From assembly GCF_002575655.3 (NCBI RefSeq), contig NC_053037.3, positions 147,385,207-147,449,206 of the forward strand: DNA of 64,000 bases, read 5' to 3'. Below the pieces are notes generated by a model that was given only the letters and a program-made list of their open reading frames with translations, made no database searches and was not told the origin of the DNA. A program made the position numbers and the translations under genes. Shown here one piece after another: positions 22,823 to 33,427 of this stretch (its first letter is position 1; each line of letters opens with the position of its first letter). This stretch comes from Aegilops tauschii subsp. strangulata. Its lineage: Eukaryota > Streptophyta > Magnoliopsida > Poales > Poaceae.

Positions 22823-22944
22823 CTCCCTCCGTTCCAAAAATCTTGTCTTAGATTTGTGTAGATACGGATGTATCAAGTCACGTTTTAGTATTAGATACAT
22901 CCGTATCTAGACAAATCTAAGACAAGAATTTGGGACGGAGGAAG
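22823..22944. mobile_element. Stowaway MITE (Tc1/Mariner)
   Basis: 122 bp beginning CTCCCTCCGTTCC, ending with its imperfect inverse, flanked by TA (22821-22822, 22945-22946). The interior is an inverted repeat around gatacggatgtat/atacatccgtatc. Confidence 0.9.
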
Positions 22945-23205
22945 TAATATTTATATTTGCACTATTGTTGTATTATGGGATATTTGCATGTTATTTATTG
23001 ATGAACTATGCTATTTTTTTATAATTATTTTAAGTGTTGCAGACTTAGAAAAAATAATAGGGAGAAGGTTGGATGGCCCGGCTCTCGTGGTCCGGACTAG
23101 TCCGCTGGTTCATTTTGAGGTTCGGCATTGGAGATGCCCTGACACTATTCTTCTGCTAAACTTACGTATAAAACGTGTGTATGGAGGATGAGTGTATATG
23201 ATCTA

Positions 23206-23269
23206 CTTCCTCCGTTCCAAAATAGATGACCCAACTTTATACTAACTTTATATTTTGAAACGAAGGGAG
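23206..23269. mobile_element. Short Stowaway MITE, internally deleted
   Basis: 64 bp with CTTCCTCCGTTCC at one end, CGAAGGGAG at the other and flanking TA. The terminal word aatagatgacccaact is typical of another Stowaway family. Confidence 0.8.
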
Positions 23270-23445
23270 TAACTGATGAGGCGCGTCAGAAAGTAAAAAA
23301 CAGTAGAGCTAGAGACACAGCACAGAAGACTTGATGGTCTCTGAGAGTCCAACATTGCATAGCAGACGAACTAACGAAAGGAAGGGTACAAAGAAGATAA
23401 CTCAGTCCTCACACACAAAACGAAAAGCCTTTACAAGTACGAGCG

Positions 23446-23451
23446 TTTATT
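23446..23451 (-). terminator. Poly(A) signal of TPT
   Basis: AATAAA on the minus strand about 205 bp after the TPT stop, the best candidate signal. Confidence 0.5.
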
Positions 23452-23656
23452 ACTGCACATCTGAGCTCTCTCATCTGATGGAAACAACCAGTCTTACCAT
23501 CTGCAATGTAGCTGTTCGACCTCACAAGGGAACACTTTAGCAGATAACTGAAAAACAAATAACAAATAACGAAGAAGAGATTCGTCCATGTCGTCTCCGA
23601 GGCAATGCAACTCGAGCGCCGGAAACCATCAGACCATATTCACATCAGTCGCCTCA

Positions 23657-26600
23657 TCACGCGGCCTTCGCCTGCAAAGATTTGAGCAAGATATATAAGA
23701 TTGCGTCATTAACATGGCTCTTGGATCATAGAAGGAAAAAATGTTTATAACTCCATATTTGTCTTCTCTACAACCATGGTTAGCATTGACCATACCAATT
23801 CAATTGTTGAAAGGTTTTCATCTTGTTACTTATACTCTTTGACTAGCTGATTTTGACCTTTCGAGGGTCTTGGTTGATTAGAAAAATATGTGATATGTTC
23901 TTGGGGTAACCTAGAGGAAGAATTATTTTTAGTAAATTATCTTCCCTGGGGTAACCAAGAACAGAAAAATATGTTATGTTGCTTGGGTTAATCAAGAAAA
24001 CTTTCAATTTATTTGGTCGTTCCATATTCCAGTTAGAAACAGCTCATATTGGTTCCTCTTTACATGTATTCAGATTAGGAGATACTGGAATAATGGAGGG
24101 GAAGCTTACCCTTTTTTCCTCCTCGATTTTAGCTTTGATGTACGAGTACAGGGCAACACCAGCTATTGCAATGCAAGTTCCGATTCCAGTCTGTGTGGTA
24201 ATTTTGTTGCCTGCTCACACAAGATTTAAAAGGGTTAAAACTAGGCATAAACCCATTCCATAGAAAAAAGGACAATTGGGCGAATAATATAGTCATAACA
24301 AATAATGGGACATTTTATTTACCAAAAATGATGATCGAGAAACCAATGACGAAAACCCTTTTCAACACATTGCCAACAGCATGTGTTAGAGGGGCCACCC
24401 GCTCCAAAGTGTTTGTAGCAATCTGCCATGAGCCATGTAATGGATTATAACAGATGAAACCATCAAAATGGAATGTGCTAGTTTGGCAACATCACGATCA
24501 ACTGCTGCTAAATGTTGATCTCTACATTGCATAAGAAACAAATGCTGGTACAGTCAATGCATGGCTCATGTTATTACAAATGGTATGGCGTAATGCCATG
24601 AGAAAGCTCAAATGCTACACCTAACTATTCCAACAAGAGCATATGCAACTGGTTACCTGATTATAGAGATGGTAGAACAATCCCACCAGGAAAAGATCTG
24701 ATACAAATTTTGTCATTCCTACTTTTGCAATTGCATCGTTTAATCCATACTGCATTAGTTGTGGTCCTTCAATCTGCAAGGTTGGTCATTCCAAAAAAGA
24801 AACGTGAACGAGAAGCATAACACACGAAACCTTTTTTATTTGGGCTATATTTATCACACTTACAATAAGTGCAGGTGGTATGCAGACAACTAGAGCAATT
24901 ATTGAGATGTAAGCATACACGTTGGTGCTATCCATATCAGTCTGCAACGACAGAAATGGTTAGTAAAAACAAAGGAATTGAACCACAAAGAGCCCAAAAC
25001 GCAACAAAAGATATGAGGAGTCAAGCGATAAGAAGAAAACAGGCACAAACCATGGCTTTCTTGGAATAAATACTCCGGTAAGTGAACGAGATGTTAGAGA
25101 TCATAGCATTGATGAAACCCTTCCAGCTAAACGACAGTTCAGTGAGGGATGCCATTGAAACACCTGGTCATGTTCAAGTAGTTAAATAGGTTGAAGAAGA
25201 AAAAGTCATGGACCAAAGAAGTTACTATTTAGCTCAGGCTATCAAGTGAAAAATGATAACAATGACAGAAAAGGAATTGTGCCACTAGAGAAACTTGTCT
25301 GATCAAGATATTATCGGTCTTTTAATCACTGTATCCAATAATTTTAACTGGTTTCTTATACTAAAAATTAATTTCTACAGCTTTACTAGCGAACTGGTAA
25401 CAGAAGGCTTAATTGAGAAATTACCAAGCACAACAGGGGCAAGAGACAACCACAGAGACAAGGGAACTGTCTGTCCAAGGACAAACTGGGTAGCAGCTGC
25501 ATTGAAGAAGGGCTCCAAAGCTGCATAGCAATTATGTAACACAGAGAGGAATTAGCATATAAAACAGAAAAGGGACAAGAGAAATCCAAAATGAAATCTG
25601 CACATGAAAGAGGCACCTTTAATAGTGTGGGCAAACGAGACTGCAACAGTAGCAAAGGACACGTTGCTTGTGACATGACCAAGAGCATGGCACAATGCCA
25701 CCGGAAAGAGCAGCTTCAGGAGCGTTGCATTGATAGGCTACGAAAGAGGGCGATAATTTGCGTTAATTTTTATGCAAATTTCAAGATAAGAAACATGGCC
25801 TTGATAAGAAGCAGCTATTGATATGATAAATTCTTCTAATATGTTGTCAATATAGGCATGCTATTCTAATGGACGCATACTTTTCTAATGTATGAAAAGA
25901 TGAAGGGTGTGGATCAAGTTTAGTTTAAGTTTACTGACCACACAAACAACAACAGATTTGCTTTTTAAATAAAGGGTCATGTACAATTTACTTAACAACT
26001 GCAATTCATTTTTAAAACCAGAAATTGTAAGATTTCCTACATTTTATGCAGAGGCTTAAACATGGCAGTGGCATATGATCCATGAGTGCAACATTATAAT
26101 GAAATTTACAGGAAGCCTATCAGTTGAACAATATTCATAAACTTTTATGAAATCTTTCTTCCTACAGTCTCAGTGAGGCCGCTGAACTTTTATGAATTTA
26201 CAGGAGACCCATCAACTGAGGACCATTCCAACCACTGTGTGAATTCTCAAAGAAAACACAACGCTACAGCAAGATGGTTCGAATTACCGCACGCTTCGGG
26301 AGACCAACGGCCCAGCTGAGGAGGCAGTACACAACTCCCACAAGTAGATGGATCACCGAAACAAAGCTGCAATCAGCAGTGCCATTTTCCAGTGTAAGTT
26401 GCAACCCAGTCACAGTCGCTGATCTTCATCGTTTCAAAACAAAGGCAAGGATGCATATCAGCATATGACACACTTACTATGGGTAGGGGAAGTAGTTGTA
26501 GATCTTCTTGTTGAGGATGTTGAATATCACGTTCAGGAAGTACCTGCAGGATCACTTGCACCAGAATGCACAAATTAGCTGAATAAAATGACTGCAAGAT

Positions 26601-27304
26601 CGATCCGCTTCAACGTGAAAGCCAAAGGGTGGCCGTGTTGCTGTTGAGTGAGGCAGCGAGAACGTACCACATGAAGAAGAAGAAGCCGGTGGTGATTGCC
26701 GGGTACTTCTCCAGCAACCCTGGCGACTTGGCCTCCCTGTTGCAACCACAGTCATCAGAAAGTAATAAAATTGTTGAAAGCGCACTTCCACGTCCAGTAT
26801 CACGCACAGAGCACGGATTTTGTGGCTGTGAGCCCCACCGATCAGCGATCAGTGTGGCTGCAGGTGGGACCAGAATATTTGAAGTCGTGCCGCTCGCATG
26901 TGCAGCGGCGCAAAATGTGGCTGAATTTTTTTCTGCGCGGCGCGTGGGAGCGAGGAAACCAAACTGTGTGCAACTAAACAAAACGGCCGGCCAGAGGCGT
27001 TTCTAGAAGCTTCCAGCGTCGAGACGTGGCGTTAGAGAACGATCACTCACCCGGCGGGCTCGGCGGAGGCGGCGGGCGGGCGGAGCGTGAGCCTCTTGGA
27101 GGCCTGGAGCGGGAGCAGGCCGGCGGGGAGGACGAGGGCCGGGCGGAGCTGGCGGCCCCAGACGAGCTGGGCGCCGTCGTGCACCGCGCCGGCTCGGGCG
27201 GCGGCCGGCAGGGGCGAGGCGAGGGCGGGGCCGCGGCGGAGGCGGAGCAGGCCGGCGACGCCGGCGGCGGCGCCGCCTGCGGAGAGCGTCCCGAGGGCCG
27301 GCAT
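23657..27304 (-). CDS. TPT: Plastid triose-phosphate/phosphate translocator, 12 exons
   Basis: It exchanges stromal triose phosphate or 3-phosphoglycerate for cytosolic phosphate across the inner chloroplast envelope. Minus-strand exons: 27304-27051, 26736-26668, 26543-26478, 26366-26288, 25737-25617, 25520-25425, 25163-25051, 24941-24864, 24773-24657, 24422-24323, 24210-24110 and 23671-23657, totalling 1209 bp or 402 aa, the usual family length. All borders are GT-AG. Residues 1 to about 80, basic and Ala/Leu-rich, form the transit peptide. The rest has about ten membrane helices with the TPT signatures [16 protein letters not shown] and [11 protein letters not shown], which separate it from GPT and PPT. 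K196 (TIKALEP) and K352-R353 (VLKRV) match by motif the phosphate-binding residues of the family. It ends [13 protein letters not shown]. The last coding exon is only 15 bp. A light-regulated leaf gene is expected from the family. Confidence 0.97.
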
Positions 27305-28430
27305 TGCTGCAGCAGCGCGGGGAGCCTGGGGCGATCGCGTTGGGCGCGGGGCTGGGCTGGAGCGGGATGGGGCGGGCGGTTTTGGATAAGTTTATGGGTG
27401 GGAGCGGAGGGATTTGGGTGGCGGAGACGCGCGCGGGGGAGGATAGGCCGCTGCGATTGCTGATGATAGAGTTTGGGGAAGGAGACGAGAGGAGAGGACG
27501 GGACGGGGTCGGGCGGACGTCGCCGTCCGGGCGCGGGCCGCTGCGCGAAATGGGAGAAGGTTTTGGACCGGGGGGAAATCGGACGTCGACGCGGTGATGC
27601 TCGTGAGGCCGGGCTTGGAAAGTAGTGGCCGGCGTCCACACAATGTCGGGGAAGATCCAGAAACTACTATTTCCCGATGGGAAATGTAACCATTTTATGC
27701 ATATTATTGTTAGCTCGTGGCACGGGAATCGGCCTCCTGCTCGAAAGCTATGGGACATTTTGCTGCCTGTAACTCCCTTCATTTTCGTTTACCTGGAGGA
27801 ATATAGCATTTTGGCCGCTTTATTCCTTCCCACTGTGATATTCCCTGTGTGAATTTTTATTAGACGTATTAGGTCACTAGAAACGTCTTATAAAAGTAAA
27901 TATGCGTGCACTAGTCAAAAATTGTTAAATAAACAAAACTAGAGGAGGTGGTTAGGGGATGCTTCGATTCCTCTTATTTTAAAAAGTCGGTCTCAGTCGT
28001 CTGATTTGACACAACAATCTTGTATTACGCTTTTAAGCTCGCACCCGATTCAAGCAACAAGTCTCTCTGTCAAAACAAAAACAAAAACAAACAAAAACTC
28101 TACCAACATTTTTTTAGGGAAAAAAAACTCTACCAACAAGCTGTGACATCATGTCTTAATAGGAACGATAGACTATTCACATTAACAAGGAATTTCTTCC
28201 TTTTTCAAAAGCCCGTCTGCGAGAAACCTCAAAGTTAAACGTGCTTGGCTTAGAGTAATTTGAGGATTGACTTCTGCATGAACTACTAGCAACTAAGTTC
28301 CAGCTCTATTCAATCACCACACCAACTAGCATGCTAGGCTAGGTAGTATCATGCTACATGATGGCATCGAACTTGGCTTGCGTAATCTGCTAATCCCGGT
28401 GGCAGCAAATTAGCGATAGGAGAACGTTGC
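27305..28430. promoter_or_regulatory. TPT upstream region and spacer
   Basis: About 300 bp of GC-rich 5' UTR/promoter precede the TPT start. GATAAG at 27385-27390 (plus strand) is a candidate I-box, a motif of light-regulated promoters, but one copy proves little. Beyond 27650 the sequence is AT-rich without a gene. A 15-bp insert at 28108-28122 sits between identical copies of aaaaactctaccaac (28093-28107, 28123-28137). Confidence 0.4.
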
Positions 28431-28965
28431 TTGACGGCTCCAACTTCACCACCAAGTGAGCTTACAAAGCTATCATGCAACAGATTACAAACCCCAAGCA
28501 GGAGGCCATCTAGGCCTCCAAAGTTTCTTCAAAGGTTAAGATTTTTGGTTGGCTCCTTTACCTCGACCGACTCAACACACGCCAAAACCTGCACAAGAAA
28601 AAGAAAGTCATTACATCCATGATCCATGGACTGTCCTACATGCAATACCATGATTAAGTACATAACTTCATTTCTTCTTCACTTGCACCACTGCAAGGAA
28701 TGTTTATCGAGCTATCAACATCGCCCCCTCGGCCAGCCCCTTCGATAACATCTAGACAACAGATCCACCACATGGTTTTCCAGGCACAATCGCCACCTTC
28801 GTTGTGCTCACCACTATGTGGAAAATATGGGATGCTAGAAATGCAAAGGTGTCTAGGTAGCAAAATGTACCCACCCCAATAGCATGTCTGAATATTAGGG
28901 ATGATCTCACGCTTTGGTCAAATCACTTGAGATCTTCCGAACTTAGGGGCCAGACAGATCTGTGA
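28431..28965 (+). pseudogene. Decayed LINE fragment (zinc-binding RT-associated region)
   Basis: SSKVKIFGWLLYLDRLNTR-like coding at about 28520-28600, and WKIWDARNAK near 28820-28850, match the zf-RVT segment following LINE reverse transcriptases. Several stops and frame changes; no tail or target duplication identified. Confidence 0.6.
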
Positions 28966-30689
28966 CGTGACCAACTTTCACCTCGTTAAAACCGTACAAA
29001 CTCTTTTCCAAGCCACAAGGTTAGCATTTTTATAAAATAAAAATGTTCATGTGAGGAGCCTCCCCTCCCCGCCTCCTTAACACTAAACAAATCCCAATGG
29101 GTGCAACAGAAATATAGAATCTTTAAATTCATGAAAATTTGAAGATACATACAGAGGGCGTGAGAAATAATAGCGAAAAAACCCACGCATAATGCACATA
29201 TGGTATACATTAAAATCCATCCCAATTGGACTCGCGGGTCTTGTCCGATGTGTGAAGGGAATGTTGGGTGATCGCATGATGCCTCGTAAATGGGACGCCC
29301 ATCGGGTGACACCTTTAGCTTGTTGATGTTTAAAAAAAATGTTTTACGTTCAACAAATTTTAAGAAAAGTATTGTCAAAAGGTATGTTTAATAAAAATGT
29401 GTGTTCCAGAAACTTGAAAAAATGTCCACGTAAGTAGATATACATGCTCATTTTTTTACAAAAATGTGCACAAAAAATTATTCATGAATCTTTTAAAGAA
29501 AGTCATATCTTTTAAAAAATTATTCATAAATGTGAATGTACGTTCGTATTTGTTGAAATAACGTTCGCGTCCAAAAGAAATGAAAACAATCATAAGTCAA
29601 TGAAAATGAAAACAAAAAAAAGAAAAGTTGAAAGAAAAAAGAACATAAAATGAAAGATTATTTTCAGAAAAAGGAACCAAGAAAGAATGAAAAATGGAAT
29701 GGGCCAAGACCAGGAGGGCACATGGTGCACGTTTCATCAACAATCCGTTGCATCAGTGTCAAATAGGATTTACCAGTGAGCAACTCAACATTCTGAAAAT
29801 ATTTTTATATTTGAAAGTATCATTAAAACATCTCCATAGCTCAAACAAATAGGATTGAGATGTTAAATCTATTCGTATATATATGGAGAAATAAAAATTT
29901 CACATGTTTTCCACAATATTTCCATGCTATTCTTGGACAATGTTCTTGTAAACACATGGAAATAGTGTAGTATATAAAATATTTATACAATTATTTTAAT
30001 AATAAATTATTAAAATAAAAATGTTAATGTGTTCCTTTTTTTGCGGGTGAAATTGTTAATGTGTTTCAAAACAAATACTCATATATTTTAAAAATATGTT
30101 CATGACTTCCAAAGAAATGAGTTTGTATTAGCGTGAAATGTGCATGTATTGAACACACATAAAATCAAAATATAAGAAAAGTAATGCTGGGTTATTTAAA
30201 TAGAATAACATGGTCACAAAAAGTGAAATACTAGTAATAAATAGATAAATAATATCAAACGAGACAAAAGAAAAAATAAAATCAAATAGATAATAGGGAC
30301 AAAAAATTAAAAGAAAGAAGAAAGCTATGGACGTAGACCCATATAAACAGGTCACTGGGCCAGCTTAAAGCGCAATCCTATTGGGTGCCCGGTCCAAGTC
30401 TGGGGGTTCAAGTTCTTATGTATATTATTATTTCTTTGGAAAAATGAACTTGCCGATTATGCTCAGGCCCAAATTAAAACATCTCTTATCAAACAAAATA
30501 GAGTATTCCTATTTCCTTTTTTAGTACATTTCCTTGCGTTATAGATTTGCAACAAATTTAAATTGGCATGCTTATCATTGACATAATTAAATCCATACTT
30601 TCATATGTTATATGCATGACCTAAGAGATGGTAGATCATGCTACAAGTCTTTAAATGGTGGGCATGCTAGCGATCCTAACAGGCACGCC
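28966..30689. other. AT-rich spacer, no gene
   Basis: Long runs of A/T-rich low-complexity sequence. The one structure I can support is a 20-bp insert (30034-30053) between two copies of tgttaatgtgtt (30022-30033, 30054-30065); on the minus strand it reads ATTTCACCCGC then A7. Confidence 0.6.
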
Positions 30690-31002
30690 CCCTGCAAACT
30701 GCTCGTCAACCCGCGGGCGGCCGTACTTGCGTCACGGTACGTTTCCGTAAGGCGATTAGAAGCGATCTAGGGTTCTGACCGCGGCCGCCGCCGGCGGCGG
30801 CCGGCTACCCGGTGTCTACCCTGGCAGGTGCCATGCGGCCCTCTTGGGTAACTAGCTTGATGCTCTGACGTGGGGAGGAGAAGAGATGAGTTAGGGCATC
30901 TCCAATGCACGGGCGCTTATTTGGGCGCTTGCGTTAAAAAGAAAATTAATTTAGGGGGAAGCACTGGTGTAAGCGACTGGGCTTGCAACGCACGAGCGCT
31001 AT

Positions 31003-31650
31003 TTGAGCGCTTATTTGATTTTCTTTTCTTCTGGACGAACGTGTGAAGCGCCCGTCCCTCCAATGCACAAACCGAAGCGTCGACGCCACCGTCTGACCGA
31101 ACAACGAACCAGCTCTGCCAGCCTGCTACCCACTCAGCTCAGTCCTCATTCAGCTAGCTCTCTCCTCTCAAACTCTCCACACCCTTCTGCACAAGACCAT
31201 CTCTCGTCAGATCCAGCGAGTGGGACAAGACCTGCAGGCCGACCTCCCCCACCCTTAGATGGCAGCCACGGCGAACGGCGGCGCGCGGCCGGAGGAGGCA
31301 GCAGCCCGCCTCTTCCTCCATGGAGACGAGGCCGGATGGGATGGCGGCGAGGCTGGCGGATAGGAAGAGGGCGCCGTGTGCACGGAGGAGGAAGCAGCCG
31401 CGCCGCATGAGGACGAGGCCGGACGAGCTCGCGTCGAGGCTGATGGTCAGGAGGGGGGAGGAAGCAGTAGAGCAGAGCAGGCAGCAGCCGCGCCTTCCGG
31501 CATGGAGACGACTCAGACGAGGCCGGGGGAGCTCGCGGTGAGGCTGGCGGACTGGAAGGTGGGAGGAGGGAGCGGCACTCGAGCACGAGGCGTACAGGAC
31601 GACCAAGCTCACCCGGCAGCGCCATCACGTACGGCGTCGAGGTAATCTCC
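31003..31650. repeat. GC-rich segment with three imperfect repeats
   Basis: Blocks containing gacgaggccgg, then a cgaggctg-like word, recur at about 31323, 31410 and 31513 (spacings near 90-100 bp). ORFs are open on both strands from base composition; I do not call a gene. It may be a captured gene piece or the remnant of a second gene of the element. Confidence 0.5.
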
Positions 31651-31957
31651 GTACCCCTCGCTGTACTAATCCCTGAATTATTGATTTGGTTGGTGCTGAG
31701 ATGCACATATGAAACTATATATGGGGATCTGTAGGCGCCATGTTCTTTCTGGATAGAACAATACTTGCATGAAGGAAATTTTAATTATCATATGAGAACA
31801 ATATTTGTTGATCTAAACTTTTGGCATATTTCAAACTGACTGATCTTTGATTTACATAGTCCTAAAAAGAAATTTGGGGAATCGCCAAAAAAACTCGCAA
31901 AAAAAAACAAATTTGGGGAGTACAACTTGGAATGAGAACAACAATTTATTATCTAAA

Positions 31958-32469
31958 TCATGGCTTTTTGACTCGACAGTACATTGCATTCCACTGGGGA
32001 TAGTTTCGTATGAACATCCACATGTTGAGAAATTTGAATGATTGATTTTGTTCTAACCTATACATCTCTAGAGATTTGGAAACCAAGTCCTGGTTATATT
32101 GTCCAGTAGCTGTGAATGCATCGTCAACCCTGCGCCACATGCCATCGAATAGCAGAATTTCTGAGCTCATCTTACTCCAACGGCGTTTGATTTGGATAGG
32201 TTGTCTTCTTCGATTATCGGCGGTATTTGCGTTATATTCTTCAGCGACTTGATTCCAAAAATCCCGTGCAGTGTTTTCATTGCCAATAACAAAATCAGTG
32301 GGAACATTTAACCAAGCATTTACCTACTCAATTCAGAAAATGTTGTTAGGCCAAGCTTTTCATGATATAGTAACTACTAATAATTAAACAAATGACTTAC
32401 CAGGCATAGATTATCCTCTTCGGTCCATTGTAAGTGTATGTCTCCGATGTTGGCATGGCCGATATCCAT
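31958..32469 (-). CDS. Myb/SANT-domain protein, Harbinger ORF1 type, 2 exons
   Basis: Exon 1, 32469-32401, encodes MDIGHANIGD through WTEEDNLCL; exon 2, 32323-31958, continues VNAWLNVPTDFVIGN and ends VKKP. GT-AG borders, in frame, about 144 aa, no stops. WTEED...W...FW...Y, then RR...RWSKM is the Myb/SANT (trihelix-like) layout of plant PIF/Harbinger ORF1 proteins, and FLNMWMFIRNYPQWNAM fits their C-terminal block. In that family the protein binds DNA and assists the transposase in nuclear import. A minus-strand TATATATA lies about 110 bp upstream (near 32582-32590). It is probably expressible; domestication as a host factor is possible but unproven. Confidence 0.75.
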
Positions 32470-33427
32470 TGAAAGATGTGATGTGTATGAACAAAAACTT
32501 GTACCAGATTTGAGTAGGATTGTGCTTGTGTATGAGCAGAAATTTTTGGGATGGGCGTGGAACTGGAACCTGCAATTAGGACTATATATAACGAGATAGC
32601 TTTACTGCATGCATGATTTAGTCAGCACTGCATGCATGATTTAGTTAGGCCGATTTAACCGTGTATGACTGAAAGAACGGTTGAAGTAACTTGGCATATA
32701 TTTTTCTAACTTTATCTCACCGTGCTTTCAGGTTTTAAGATTGGGATCTTTGTCCCTGTTGGGCCAGCTTGGCAACCACAAGCATTTCATTTTTACACAT
32801 TTGTTTTGTATCAATTCAATTTTTATTGTAAGTATTCAGGTTTCATGTAGATTTATAATAGATTGACAAGCTCTATAGTTTATTCTAGATTATTGTTGTG
32901 CGTGAAGAGGAAAGAAAAAAATTATTTGTCCAGCTGCAAAACGAAATCATCTAAGTTAGTTGAGTAGAGCTGGTTTTTAGTACAACGACCAACTGAGTTA
33001 GTTGAGCGGTTGCCGATTTGTAGCGCTGTAGGTAGCGCCCGCTGCCAGATCCGAACGGAGAAAAAGGGTCGCGTGAAAAAAAAAATAGGCTAAGCGCTCG
33101 GCGACTGGCTCGGCATCGATGCCAGCCCAAATCCTGGGATCGGGGGGGATTTGACCAAATCGAACGGGAATCGAACCCTGGCGCCGATTGTAAGCGCCCC
33201 CGTCGTACATGCCCTAGCCTGTTTGCTGTTCCTGTGGTCTGTATACTCGGCTGTTTCAAAGAATCAGACGATTGCAAAGTTCACACCCCGGCGTGTGTCC
33301 GGCATAGCCGGTGTTCTATCCCGGCGCAGCACCATTGTTCTGCAAGGAGTTGCGATCGGTTTTTTGTCCCTCCGTGTCGTTTTGACTACGGTAGGTTTCT
33401 TGATTAAGATTTGTCCGCTCAATCGAC

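Larger units (their letters stand above)
30894..33214. mobile_element. PIF/Harbinger-like element carrying only a SANT gene
   Basis: Ends AGGGCATctccaatgcac-GGGCGCTTA (left) and the inverse of AGGGCATgtacgacgg-GGGCGCTTA (right) form an imperfect ~26-bp terminal repeat. Flanks are TTA left and TAG right, so the 3-bp duplication is imperfect, or only TA is duplicated. It contains a Myb/SANT gene of the type found as ORF1 of PIF/Harbinger elements and no DDE transposase, so it would depend on a transposase from elsewhere. The right terminus is the weaker call. Confidence 0.55.

Noticed and set aside
23657..27304. Glucose-6-phosphate or PEP translocator instead of TPT
   Set aside because: [16 protein letters not shown] and [11 protein letters not shown] are TPT signatures; GPT and PPT differ in these stretches.
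33165..33182. Minus-strand GGTTCGATTCC, a perfect Pol III box B, suggesting a tRNA or SINE
   Set aside because: No box A at the right distance upstream and no cloverleaf; a SINE remnant remains possible but cannot be supported.
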